A stretch of 13,426 bases of DNA from Patescibacteria group bacterium. Lineage in GTDB: Bacteria > Patescibacteriota > Patescibacteriia > 2-12-FULL-60-25. The stretch is from contig JAHIUG010000015.1 of the NCBI GenBank assembly GCA_018817245.1, positions 1 through 13,426 of the forward strand, in the 5' to 3' direction. Both the position numbers and the translations under genes were made by a program. How positions within the stretch are numbered: the first letter of the stretch is position 1; every line of letters begins with the position of its first letter. The notes under the pieces were generated by a model. That model was not told the origin of the DNA and did no database searches. It saw only the letters and a list, made by a program, of their open reading frames with translations. Shown here one piece after another: positions 5,482 through 13,021 of this stretch.

Positions 5482-6024
5482 ATGTCATTAGGTTTACAAC
5501 GAGGGCAAGTTAAACTCGTGCCCTATAATCCAGAATGGGCGGATTTATTCGAATTAGAGAAAAATGCGATCAAGCAAGCTTTTCGCGAAAAAATTCTTGG
5601 TATCGAACATATTGGCTCAACCGCAATTCCGGGAATGATTGCTAAACCGATTCTTGATTTTATGATCGCAGTTGATTCATTGGATGAATATGAACTGTAC
5701 ACGCAAGAACTAGAAAAGCTCGGTTATCAATTTCGCAGAGACGAACGATCTGAGCTAGAACATATCCTTTATGTTAAAGGACCTGAGGAAAAACGAACTC
5801 ACTATCTAAAACTAACCACTTTAGATTCCGGATTCTGGAAAGACCACATCTTGTTTCGAGATTATTTAATAGAGCATCCGGAAAGAGCAAAGAAATATTC
5901 AGACTTAAAACAAAAGCTTCTTGAAAAACACGGTGGAGAAAGGGAGAATTACACAAAGGAAAAGGAAAATTACATCAACGAGACGCTGGAGCTTGCGCTA
6001 AAAGGATCCCAATCTCTTCAATAA
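5482..6024 (+). CDS. GrpB family (UPF0157) nucleotidyltransferase-fold protein
   Basis: The protein has the signature of the GrpB/UPF0157 family: VKLVPYNPEWADLFELEK near the N-terminus, then IEHIGSTAIPGMIAKPILDF (the GST motif and an Asp of the nucleotidyltransferase-like fold), THYLKLT, and a helical C-terminus with FRDYLIEHPERAKKYSDLKQ. From the ATG at 5482 it is 180 residues, matching the family. The frame also has an ATG at 5422 adding 20 residues (MVHPQVEYTSATANVIGSKD) that do not resemble family members, so 5482 is preferred, with about even doubt. Members occur alone or fused to dephospho-CoA kinase; the reaction is not established, although the fold suggests nucleotide transfer. It is followed nine bases later by the HExxH protein, so the two are probably co-transcribed. 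Confidence 0.88.
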   Translation: MSLGLQRGQVKLVPYNPEWADLFELEKNAIKQAFREKILGIEHIGSTAIPGMIAKPILDFMIAVDSLDEYELYTQELEKLGYQFRRDERSELEHILYVKGPEEKRTHYLKLTTLDSGFWKDHILFRDYLIEHPERAKKYSDLKQKLLEKHGGERENYTKEKENYINETLELALKGSQSLQ

Positions 6025-6033
6025 TATTCTGTT

Positions 6034-6708
6034 ATGAAAAAAGAAATGATGCCCGAGGCAGAAAATGCCAAGGAAAAATTCGAGCTTGAGCTTGATATTA
6101 AATTCGGCATTGATTTCGAAGAAAATCGAGTTGGAGGAGTTCTTCATGAAATGGATTGGTACGATTCACATGGCTATAGGCCCAAACTTCCAAAAGGAAT
6201 CGATCGAACAAGCAGCGAACAAGATATTCAAAAAGCTGTTGAAGCAGAATATTCAGAAGATGATTTTCAAGAAGTAGAGGCGCTCCTCAATGATTTAAAC
6301 GAAACTCTTTCTGAAGTGAGCGCAAAGTTAGAGAGAATTTTCGGTGACAAATCCCCTGCTAAGCTGGAAATAAATCTCACAAAATATGGAATGGGCGGCT
6401 CTTATCATCCACCAGATGGAATGACTTTAAATGCCGATGTAAAAAAAGAGCATTTGAGAAAAACCGTTGTGCACGAGCTAACTCATCTTTTTGCGCAGCC
6501 ATACATCGAAAAATACGACATTGCTCATTGGGATAAGGAGCGGATCATAGATCTAATTTTGAATTCTGATGAATTCACTTTTGTAAAATACAATTCCTGG
6601 CAGCCAGATTATCGAGGAGCGGAAAAACACATCGATCCTCTATTTAAAAAACATTTCTTCCAAAACCCGGATGATTTTTTCGCGAAAATGAAGAATGCTG
6701 CTAAATAA
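6034..6708 (+). CDS. Putative zinc metallopeptidase-like protein with HExxH
   Basis: A 224-residue protein with no signal peptide or membrane helix. Residues 146-153 read VHELTHLF, a HExxH zinc-binding motif (H147, E148, H151) in a hydrophobic helix. The segment HWDKERIIDLIL 14-25 residues later offers a possible third ligand (E169), as in gluzincin-like folds. Upstream are an acidic helical region (about 60-102) and a beta-like stretch ending YHPPDGMTLNADV just before the active helix, the expected edge-strand position. The C-terminal part is rich in His and Phe (EKHIDPLFKKHFFQNPDDFF). I do not recognise the family. A cytoplasmic protease is the simplest reading, but substrate and activity are unknown. 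It lies nine bases after the GrpB-like gene. Confidence 0.7.
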   Translation: MKKEMMPEAENAKEKFELELDIKFGIDFEENRVGGVLHEMDWYDSHGYRPKLPKGIDRTSSEQDIQKAVEAEYSEDDFQEVEALLNDLNETLSEVSAKLERIFGDKSPAKLEINLTKYGMGGSYHPPDGMTLNADVKKEHLRKTVVHELTHLFAQPYIEKYDIAHWDKERIIDLILNSDEFTFVKYNSWQPDYRGAEKHIDPLFKKHFFQNPDDFFAKMKNAAK

Positions 6709-6709
6709 T

Positions 6710-6718
6710 TGCTATAAT
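6710..6718 (+). promoter_or_regulatory. Extended -10 promoter, predicted leaderless start for the 6725 gene
   Basis: TGCTATAAT is a perfect extended -10 (TGn plus TATAAT). Its end is six bases from the ATG at 6725, so initiation at the usual distance would fall on or next to the start codon and give a leaderless mRNA. The same nine bases recur at 9367-9375. Confidence 0.55.
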
Positions 6719-6724
6719 AAGATC

Positions 6725-7702
6725 ATGCCTCCAGATTTTGAAAAAATTCGTAGAGAAGAAGCGTTAATCCCACCTCCAGAAATTCCAGAAGAGGAGGTTG
6801 AACGCATTCTTAAAAAAACGGAAAGGCCGGCAGGCGAACTTGCTGCCGAGATGGAAGTTGAAAAACCGCCGTCAACTGAAGATCCGGACATTGAACCGGG
6901 ATTAAAGGAAAAAGCCGCGGAAACAAATCTTGAAGCTATGCGTGATGTTTTTCGTGATATTCAAGATTATGCAGTATTTGCGAGCACTGCCATGTATTTA
7001 CAGGGTAAAGAAAAACAAATACCGGAATTGTTAGAAAAAAAGCCCGGTGATTTTGATGCAACGGTTTTCAGCGAAGAGTCCCTTAATAAAGTACGCGAGA
7101 AACTATCCAATATGCCGGGTGTTAAGTTTGAAAATGATGGTCAATACATTCAGTTTGCAAATGAAAAAGCAAAAGTTTTACGCGGACGTATTCGTCTTGG
7201 TGTTGAAAACGACGGAGATCTTAAAGAAGTTGATGTTCCATTTGAAATATTTCTTGACTCACGCATCGTGTCTAAAGAGCTGCCAAGAGAAGAAGCGGCC
7301 GGTCTAAAAACTTTGTCGCTCGAAGGTCTTTCCGGTCAGTACATGAATAATTTGAATTACGAAAGCAGGATTAAACGCACGGCTGACAGTGTTTTGGAGC
7401 TTCTCGCGAATCCATTAATTAAAGATGAAATAATCGAACAACTCCAAAAAGTAAACGCAGGTCAAGATGCGGATCCGTTACTGCAAAACATTTCAAGCGA
7501 GATAGATCTTACGCCGGAACAAATCGGCAGCGTGTACACAAAAATAAAAGAGATGATCGCGCAAAACTACGTTCAATCCGATCCGCGCTTTAATGAAGAG
7601 TTAATCGCGCACATACTCGAAATGAAAAATCAGAAAACCAAAATCCCAAAACGCGTCGCAGATCTTGAAAAGCTTCAACAGACTAAGCGAATAGAAGTTT
7701 AA
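6725..7702 (+). CDS. Hypothetical protein with nucleotidyltransferase-like signature
   Basis: A 325-residue protein. Residues 1-65 are rich in Pro and Glu and probably disordered. From about 70 a folded part shows FASTAMYLQGK, then a gap, then KPGDFDATVFSEESLNKVRE. The combination of a small-residue helix start and a D-x-D (D109, D111) followed by a helix resembles the core of MNT/AbiEii-like nucleotidyltransferases, which use paired acidic residues for metal. The classical GG or GS pair is not clear, so this is only a fold suggestion. A helical C-terminal half (about 215-320) follows. The frame extends upstream to 6695, but those ten residues overlap the previous gene. The ATG at 6725 fits the extended -10 at 6710-6718. 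It could be a degenerate, non-catalytic member. Confidence 0.65.
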   Translation: MPPDFEKIRREEALIPPPEIPEEEVERILKKTERPAGELAAEMEVEKPPSTEDPDIEPGLKEKAAETNLEAMRDVFRDIQDYAVFASTAMYLQGKEKQIPELLEKKPGDFDATVFSEESLNKVREKLSNMPGVKFENDGQYIQFANEKAKVLRGRIRLGVENDGDLKEVDVPFEIFLDSRIVSKELPREEAAGLKTLSLEGLSGQYMNNLNYESRIKRTADSVLELLANPLIKDEIIEQLQKVNAGQDADPLLQNISSEIDLTPEQIGSVYTKIKEMIAQNYVQSDPRFNEELIAHILEMKNQKTKIPKRVADLEKLQQTKRIEV

Positions 7703-7734
7703 TTTTCCGAGAAACTTTTTCCATATCGTGGTAT

Positions 7735-7740
7735 TATAAT
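7735..7740 (+). promoter_or_regulatory. -10 box upstream of the 7780 histidine kinase
   Basis: A perfect TATAAT lies 39 bases before the ATG at 7780, in the 77-base gap after the preceding gene. No convincing -35 is seen. Transcription from here would cover the kinase and the VIT-like transporter. Confidence 0.45.
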
Positions 7741-7779
7741 AGCAAATTTTTTGAAAGTTGAAATTTTTGTTAGTTCGTT

Positions 7780-8847
7780 ATGTTTAATCTCATCCTAATT
7801 CTTATCGGAGCCCTGCTCTTTGTTGTGCCGCTGATCCTTCTCAAGCGAATTTTTCAAATAGTGGACAAGAGTGAAATCGAAAATCGCAAATATCCTTGGA
7901 TGATCTTATTGATATTTGTGATATTTTTCTTTATTTCCTATCTCGCGGTTGTTTATTCTTTTGTTTCAGGTGAAACTTCTTATCGTAATTCTTTGCTCGC
8001 CTGGATACTTTTTATCGGTTCGATTTTTGTCACTACCGTGTCCTGTATTTTTTATTCCATGGTAAAAAAGATGGACTGTCTAATAAAGAAACGAACATCA
8101 GCACTCAAAGCTACATACAAAAAATCTCTGGATCGTGCAAAAGAAGTTCAAAAGCTTAAAGATAATTTTATCTTTGTTGCTGCGCATGAGATAAGAGGAC
8201 CGGTCACGGCCATAAAATGGGGTTTGGAAAATCTGCGCGATGCGCTTAGTCTCACAAAAATGTGGACCAAAGAGCAGCTGGAAATTCTAAATGATATTGA
8301 ATCTAGCAATCAAAACTTGGTAGATCTGGTGGACGATCTGCTTGATACATCCAGAATCGAATATGGAACTTTTAAAGTGCAACCCGTTCCTTTTGAGATT
8401 GAACCTGTAATACATCAAACAATTCGTGAACTCTCTTATTTTGCAAAATCCAAAAAAGTTGAGATCCAATTTGAAAAACCGCTTCAAAAACTCCCGCAAA
8501 TTAATGCGGATGATAAACGAACAAAAGAAGTGCTTTCGAATTTACTAAACAATGCCATCAAATTTAGTAATGGACATCATATTGTAAAAATTAAGGCTGA
8601 AAAAATAAATGGCAAGATCCGAATAAGCGTATCAGACAACGGCATCGGCCTTAGCAAACAAGACATACTCAAGCTGTTTAAAAAATTCTCGCGCATTGAA
8701 ACAAAAGCCACGAAGGACATTGCAGGGACAGGTCTTGGTCTGTTTTTATGCAAACAAATCATAGACAAGATGCGCGGCAAAATTTGGGCTGAAAGCGAAG
8801 GTCGCGGCAAAGGTTCAACTTTTTGGTTCGAACTTCCTACCAAATAA
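7780..8847 (+). CDS. Membrane sensor histidine kinase with three N-terminal helices
   Basis: The protein is 355 residues. Three membrane helices (about 3-22, 40-63 and 71-95) with very short loops leave no periplasmic sensor domain. A signal would therefore have to be sensed in the membrane or be internal. A coiled-coil linker (about 100-128) leads to the dimerisation domain with H-box AAHEIRGPVT and phosphoacceptor H136. The ATPase domain has N-box LSNLLNNAIKFS (N258), G1 DNGIGLS (286-292) and G2 GTGLGLFL (316-323). All motifs are present, so it should autophosphorylate. No response regulator is adjacent; the nearest is at 13022, after another kinase. The VIT-like transporter gene starts three bases after its stop, implying one transcript. 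Confidence 0.93.
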   Translation: MFNLILILIGALLFVVPLILLKRIFQIVDKSEIENRKYPWMILLIFVIFFFISYLAVVYSFVSGETSYRNSLLAWILFIGSIFVTTVSCIFYSMVKKMDCLIKKRTSALKATYKKSLDRAKEVQKLKDNFIFVAAHEIRGPVTAIKWGLENLRDALSLTKMWTKEQLEILNDIESSNQNLVDLVDDLLDTSRIEYGTFKVQPVPFEIEPVIHQTIRELSYFAKSKKVEIQFEKPLQKLPQINADDKRTKEVLSNLLNNAIKFSNGHHIVKIKAEKINGKIRISVSDNGIGLSKQDILKLFKKFSRIETKATKDIAGTGLGLFLCKQIIDKMRGKIWAESEGRGKGSTFWFELPTK

Positions 8848-8850
8848 ATT

Positions 8851-9348
8851 ATGCCATCCAAGATAAAAAGAGCGGCTTACGTACGAAACTTTATTTTTGG
8901 CGTGGAAGACAGTCTGGTTTCAACAGTTGGACTGGTTTCTGGAGTGGCAGCTGCTGGAGTTGATCGCTCCACCATCTTTATCACCGGTCTAATCCTGATT
9001 GTGGTGGAAGCGCTGTCCATGGGTGTGGGAAGTATGCTGTCTGAGACTTCGGCTGAAGAATTTATTTTCCGCAAAATAAAATCCGACAGTCATCCAACTA
9101 TCGGCGGTCTCATAATGTTCATATCGTATTTTGTAGCCGGTTTCATACCGCTCATTCCATACATTTTATTTGATGTCACCCAAGCTTTCCCGCTTTCAAT
9201 TCTCGCTTCACTCGTGGCCTTGTTCCTTCTGGGATATGTGAGCGCGCGATTTTACAAAGCACGAGTTCTCAAAAGCGGCGTTCGGATGTTGGTTTTGGGT
9301 GGTCTTGCCATCTTTGCAGGCGTGCTCGTGGGTTCGCTCCTTCGTTAA
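8851..9348 (+). CDS. VIT1/CCC1-family metal ion transporter, short form
   Basis: A 165-residue membrane protein whose N-terminus, YVRNFIFGVEDSLVSTVGLV followed by SGVAAAG, matches the opening of VIT1/CCC1-type Fe2+/Mn2+ transporters (typical form R-x-x-I-F-G-x-x-D-x-L-V-S-T-x-G). The next helix carries EALSMGVGSMLSETSAEEF, also typical of the family. About five membrane helices are visible, the last near 143-163. Canonical VIT1 proteins are longer because of a metal-binding cytosolic loop between helices 2 and 3. Here that loop is short (about 20 residues), as in compact bacterial members. Family members move iron or manganese out of the cytosol in antiport with protons; the metal here is unknown. 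It follows a membrane histidine kinase by three bases. Confidence 0.85.
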   Translation: MPSKIKRAAYVRNFIFGVEDSLVSTVGLVSGVAAAGVDRSTIFITGLILIVVEALSMGVGSMLSETSAEEFIFRKIKSDSHPTIGGLIMFISYFVAGFIPLIPYILFDVTQAFPLSILASLVALFLLGYVSARFYKARVLKSGVRMLVLGGLAIFAGVLVGSLLR

Positions 9349-9366
9349 TATATAACCCATCTAATG

Positions 9367-9375
9367 TGCTATAAT
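9367..9375 (+). promoter_or_regulatory. Extended -10 promoter of the FIST/kinase/receiver operon
   Basis: TGCTATAAT, identical to the element at 6710-6718, lies 38 bases before the ATG at 9414 and just after the VIT-like gene. No -35 match is needed for an extended -10 and none is obvious. A start site near 9382 would leave a leader of about 30 bases. Confidence 0.55.
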
Positions 9376-9413
9376 TCATTAAATAAAAATTGAAACAACA
9401 TAATCAAAAATCT

Positions 9414-10709
9414 ATGTTCAAACCAAAATTAATTATCGGTTTTTTAGTAGTTATTTTATTGGTAGGAGTTGCGGCGTATTCTCTATTTATATTAGGGGTT
9501 GAGGAAAAAACAAAAGCAGTCCACGGTCATAGTGTAAAGGATACGGAAATTGAGGCTGTAGCAGAAGCTGTGTCAATGATAAAAAGAGGGGTTTCAGATC
9601 CGGATTACGTCTTATTATTTTCCACAGCAGGGTATGATTCAGAAACAGTTTTGAAAGAAGTTAACAGGCTGTTGCCTCATACCAAAATTTATGGCAGCAC
9701 CTCCATGTTGAGTGTCATAACCAAAGACGGGTGGCATGAGGGAGCTAAAGGCTCATTGGGCATGATGGCTATATCTTCTCCAAAAATAACATTTGGTGTG
9801 GGTGGAGCTAATATTGATGATTATACTTCAGCCAAAGAGGCAGGAAGCGCGGCAATCCAAAATGCAATAAAAAACGCTGAAAAAGAAGGGAGCTACCCTC
9901 AGCTTGTTTTGATGACCTCTGCCCCGGGTAATGAAGAAAAAATAATTGAGGGAATAGAAGATGTTATCGGTTGGGGAATTCCGATAATTGGTGGCAGCTC
10001 CGGGGATAATGATTTAACCGGACAATGGAAGCAGTTTGTTAATCACAAGGTTTACAGTAATGGCGTGAGCTTAACAGCTGTTTTTACAGACTTGAAAATT
10101 GGCTATGCTTATGAAGCTGGCTATGAAAGGAGCGAGGCACAAGGCACCATCACTAAAGCTGAAGGCAGGGTTATAAATGAAATTGATAATAAGCCGGCAG
10201 CTGAAATTTATAACGAATGGTGTGACGGTTGTGTGGCTGAAAAACTTGAAACAGGTGGCCCGATATTATCAGAATCAACTTTTTGGCCTTTAGCAAAAAT
10301 GATTGATACTGTAACAGGAATCTATTATCTTTCAATCCATCCGTTATCAATTGATGCGGGAGATAAGAGTTTAACTGTTTTTGCAAATGTAATGGAAGGT
10401 GATAAAATTTTGTTAATGCGCGGAGGCTGGCAGCTCCTGCTTGATAGAGCAAAACAAACTCCGCAAAAAGCGTTGTTAAGTGAGGAAATTGTTATAGGAG
10501 AACCAATTTTCGGAATTTACACATATTGTGCTGGAACAATGCTTGGGATTCCACCAGAAGAAAGGGTAAAAATACCTTCATTAGTATCAGAAGCCATAGG
10601 GAAAGACGTACCGTTTATAGGCACATTTACTTTTGGCGAGCAGGGTCCTTTGGGCTTGGTGAATCATCATGGAAATCTGATTAACTCAATGATTGTCTTT
10701 AGTGAATAA
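9414..10709 (+). CDS. Membrane-anchored FIST-domain signalling protein
   Basis: The protein is 431 residues from the ATG at 9414; a TTG at 9390 would add eight. A basic start (MFKPK) followed by one hydrophobic helix (about 6-27) and then acidic residues (GVEEKT) predicts an N-in anchor, putting the rest outside the cytoplasm. The rest fits FIST_N, with DYVLLFSTAGYDSETVLKEV, KIYGSTSMLSVI and IPIIGGSSGDND. It then fits FIST_C, with YLSIHPLSIDAGDKSLTVFA, FGIYTYCAGTM and PFIGTFTFGEQGPLG. FIST domains are proposed ligand sensors, possibly for amino acids, named as intracellular modules, so an exported one is unusual. It is 54 bases upstream of a sensor kinase, to which it may present a signal. 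Two nearby Cys (EWCDGCVAE) could form a disulfide or bind metal. Confidence 0.88.
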   Translation: MFKPKLIIGFLVVILLVGVAAYSLFILGVEEKTKAVHGHSVKDTEIEAVAEAVSMIKRGVSDPDYVLLFSTAGYDSETVLKEVNRLLPHTKIYGSTSMLSVITKDGWHEGAKGSLGMMAISSPKITFGVGGANIDDYTSAKEAGSAAIQNAIKNAEKEGSYPQLVLMTSAPGNEEKIIEGIEDVIGWGIPIIGGSSGDNDLTGQWKQFVNHKVYSNGVSLTAVFTDLKIGYAYEAGYERSEAQGTITKAEGRVINEIDNKPAAEIYNEWCDGCVAEKLETGGPILSESTFWPLAKMIDTVTGIYYLSIHPLSIDAGDKSLTVFANVMEGDKILLMRGGWQLLLDRAKQTPQKALLSEEIVIGEPIFGIYTYCAGTMLGIPPEERVKIPSLVSEAIGKDVPFIGTFTFGEQGPLGLVNHHGNLINSMIVFSE

Positions 10710-10763
10710 GGATAAAGCAAACGATCAAGAATAAAGGATCCCCAAACATAAAACTCAAGGCTT

Positions 10764-12272
10764 ATGTTCAAAAATCTAAAACTGGGCTCTAAATTAATCT
10801 TGATAGTTGGATCATTGATAGTATGTAGCGTCGCGATTAGCGGGGTTATCTTCTATTATAATATTGCAAAAAATACATTGACAGAAAGAACTGTAGCTCA
10901 ATTAGAAAGTATTATTGTATTAAAAGAAAATCAATTGAATTTTTTTGCTGAACGAAGCACAGAAGATATAAAGGGTTTAGCGGATGAAAAGTCCTTAGTA
11001 AATAATTTTAAAAAGCTACAAAAAGCTTATGTCAGCCAAGAAGCAGATGGGATGGTCTACTCCGAAAATATAAAGCAATTATTTAAAGAAAGGTTGGCTC
11101 ACAAAGAAAGTTTTATTGAATTTTTTGCCCTGGATTTAAATGGAAAAATTCTTACATCAACAAATGAAACACGCGTAGGAAAAATTAGGTCAAATGAAAT
11201 TTATTTTTTACATGGCATAAGAGGAAGTTATTACCAGAATTTTTATTATGATAAAGATTTACATCAACCGGCAATAACAGTTTCCGCCCCAATAAAAAAT
11301 GATGAAGGAAAGACAATAGGTGTTTTGGCCGGGAGAATTAATATAGAAAAAATTTCTGATATTATTACAGAAAGATCTGGTTTGGGAGAAACCGGAGAAA
11401 CTTATTTAGTTAATAAGTTTAATCTGTTGGTAAGCAAATCCCGGTTTATAAAAGGAATTGAATTTGAAAAGGTGATTCATACAGAAGGTGTCAAAAATTG
11501 TTTAAAAGGAACTTTTGACACATATAATAATGATTATAGAAACATCCCTGTTATTGGCTTACATAAGTGGCTTGCCGAAAAAGAAGTTTGTTTGCTGGCT
11601 AAAATCGATCAAGATGAAGTATTTGAGCTGGCTAAAGAGACAAAAAATATTATATTTTTAATTAGCCTGGGAATTATTCTTTTAGCTATTATTCCAGGCT
11701 CGCTCCTTTCAAGAAGAATAACAAAGCCAATAGAACATTTGACGGCTACAACTCGGGCGATTGCTGATGGAGACCTGACCAAACGGGCAGAAGTAATCTC
11801 CAAAGACGAAATCGGTCAGCTTGCTGCAGCTTTTAATGAAATGACAACCAAGTTAAAAGCATCTTACACGGGTTTGGAAAAGAAAATCAAAGAGAGAACC
11901 CTGCAAATCGAACATGAGAAAAGTAAACTTGAAACGACTCTGGAGAGTATAGGTGACGGAGCCTTCGTTGTAGACAAGAAAGGTATTATCACTTTTTTCA
12001 ATAAAATAGCAGAAGAACTATCCGGATTCAGCGCCAAGGAAGCTCTGGGGAAACCGTACAAGGATATAATAGAAATCGTCAGGGAAAAAGACCGAACAGA
12101 AAATTACACTTTTATTGAAACAGCCCTGCAAAAAGGAAAAATCGCCCACATCACTAACCATAGTTTAATGATTACCAAGGACGGGCGTACGATTGCTGTG
12201 GCTGATAGCGCCTCTCCGATCAAAAAGCCGAACGGAGAGATTATCGGGTGCATTGGGTGTTCCGTAACGTGA
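10764..12272 (+). CDS. Sensor kinase N-terminal part: Cache, HAMP and PAS (frameshifted)
   Basis: These 502 residues form the sensory half of a hybrid-length kinase. TM1 (about 10-32) is followed by an extracytoplasmic region (about 35-293) with double-Cache features, including FFALDLNGKILTSTNETRVG and the motif RSGLGETGETYLVN. TM2 (about 295-315) follows, then a HAMP domain (316-368, from SRRITKPIEHL to DEIGQLAAAFNEMTTKL), a short coiled coil, and a PAS domain (about 388-500, LESIGDGAFVVDKKGIITFF). The frame ends in PAS strand GEIIGCIG, then CSVT and stop, where kinases normally continue GVFRDVT. The missing continuation lies in the next frame, so a base is lost near 12255-12257. A weak AAGG Shine-Dalgarno precedes the ATG. 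It probably shares a transcript with the FIST gene. Confidence 0.9.
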   Translation: MFKNLKLGSKLILIVGSLIVCSVAISGVIFYYNIAKNTLTERTVAQLESIIVLKENQLNFFAERSTEDIKGLADEKSLVNNFKKLQKAYVSQEADGMVYSENIKQLFKERLAHKESFIEFFALDLNGKILTSTNETRVGKIRSNEIYFLHGIRGSYYQNFYYDKDLHQPAITVSAPIKNDEGKTIGVLAGRINIEKISDIITERSGLGETGETYLVNKFNLLVSKSRFIKGIEFEKVIHTEGVKNCLKGTFDTYNNDYRNIPVIGLHKWLAEKEVCLLAKIDQDEVFELAKETKNIIFLISLGIILLAIIPGSLLSRRITKPIEHLTATTRAIADGDLTKRAEVISKDEIGQLAAAFNEMTTKLKASYTGLEKKIKERTLQIEHEKSKLETTLESIGDGAFVVDKKGIITFFNKIAEELSGFSAKEALGKPYKDIIEIVREKDRTENYTFIETALQKGKIAHITNHSLMITKDGRTIAVADSASPIKKPNGEIIGCIGCSVT

Positions 12273-13012
12273 CGCGTGAACGCGAAATCGATAAGATAAA
12301 AACAGAGTTCATCTCTTTGGCATCCCACCAACTTCGCACCCCTCTCACTTCTATCAGGTGGTTTACCGAAATGCTGCTTTCCACTGATGTCGGGAAAATA
12401 AACAAACAACAAAGGGAATTTTTGGAAAGCTCTTATCAATCTACCATTAGGATGAACGATCTTGTCAATGCTCTTTTAAATATTTCCCGTATTGAATCAG
12501 CAAGACTGGCTGTAACTCCGGAACCTACTGACCCTGTTCTGTTGTCTAAAGAAATCCTTAATAACCTCAAGCCGCTTGCTGCTGAAAAGAAGCATCAGAT
12601 AACATTTACAAAACCAAAAGGCCTACCATTGGTTAAGACTGATCCTAAGTTACTTAAAGAAATTTTATCCAATCTTTTGTCTAACTCCATCAAATATACT
12701 CCGGAGAAAGGAAAAATAAATTTAACTATATCTGTGAAAGGACCCAATGTGCTTTTTCAGGTAAAAGACAATGGACTTGGCATCCCGAAAGTACAGCAAA
12801 ATCGGGTGTTTAATAAATTTTTTAGAGGGGAAAACATTGTAAAAATCGATACCAAGGGAACAGGGTTGGGTCTCTATATTGTGAAGAAACTTGTTGAGAC
12901 ATTACAGGGAAAGGTATGGTTTGAATCGGAAGAAAACAAAGGTACGACGTTTTCCTTTACAATTCCGCACGCAGGGATTAAAAAACAGAAGGGCGAAAAA
13001 ACCCTTGCCTGA
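12248..13012 (+). CDS. Histidine kinase catalytic part, separated from its sensor by a frameshift
   Basis: This frame carries the transmitter missing from the preceding one. VFRNVTREREIDKIKTEF completes the PAS-to-DHp linker. H-box SLASHQLRTPLTSIRWF has its phosphoacceptor His at 12326-12328. N-box is LSNLLSNSIKYT, G1 is DNGLGIP, the F-box is NKFFRG, and G2 is GTGLGLYIVKK. All are intact. The first potential start (GTG at 12248) lies inside PAS-coding sequence and has no Shine-Dalgarno, so an independent protein is unlikely. Continuity with the frame of the 10764 gene is restored if one G is added to the GGG at 12255-12257, giving an ungapped kinase of about 750 residues. The receiver gene follows nine bases later. 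The stop here is TGA. Confidence 0.88.
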   Translation: MHWVFRNVTREREIDKIKTEFISLASHQLRTPLTSIRWFTEMLLSTDVGKINKQQREFLESSYQSTIRMNDLVNALLNISRIESARLAVTPEPTDPVLLSKEILNNLKPLAAEKKHQITFTKPKGLPLVKTDPKLLKEILSNLLSNSIKYTPEKGKINLTISVKGPNVLFQVKDNGLGIPKVQQNRVFNKFFRGENIVKIDTKGTGLGLYIVKKLVETLQGKVWFESEENKGTTFSFTIPHAGIKKQKGEKTLA

Positions 13013-13021
13013 GTCTGAATT

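Noticed and set aside
6695..6724. Earlier start (6695) for the nucleotidyltransferase-like protein
   Set aside because: It would overlap the preceding gene by 14 bases and add an atypical MLLNNCYNKI. The extended -10 sits inside this stretch.
12248..12272. Programmed -1 frameshifting in the kinase gene
   Set aside because: The direction would fit, but the site lacks a slippery heptamer, and no Shine-Dalgarno-like stimulator or clear downstream hairpin is seen. A lost G in a short homopolymer is simpler.
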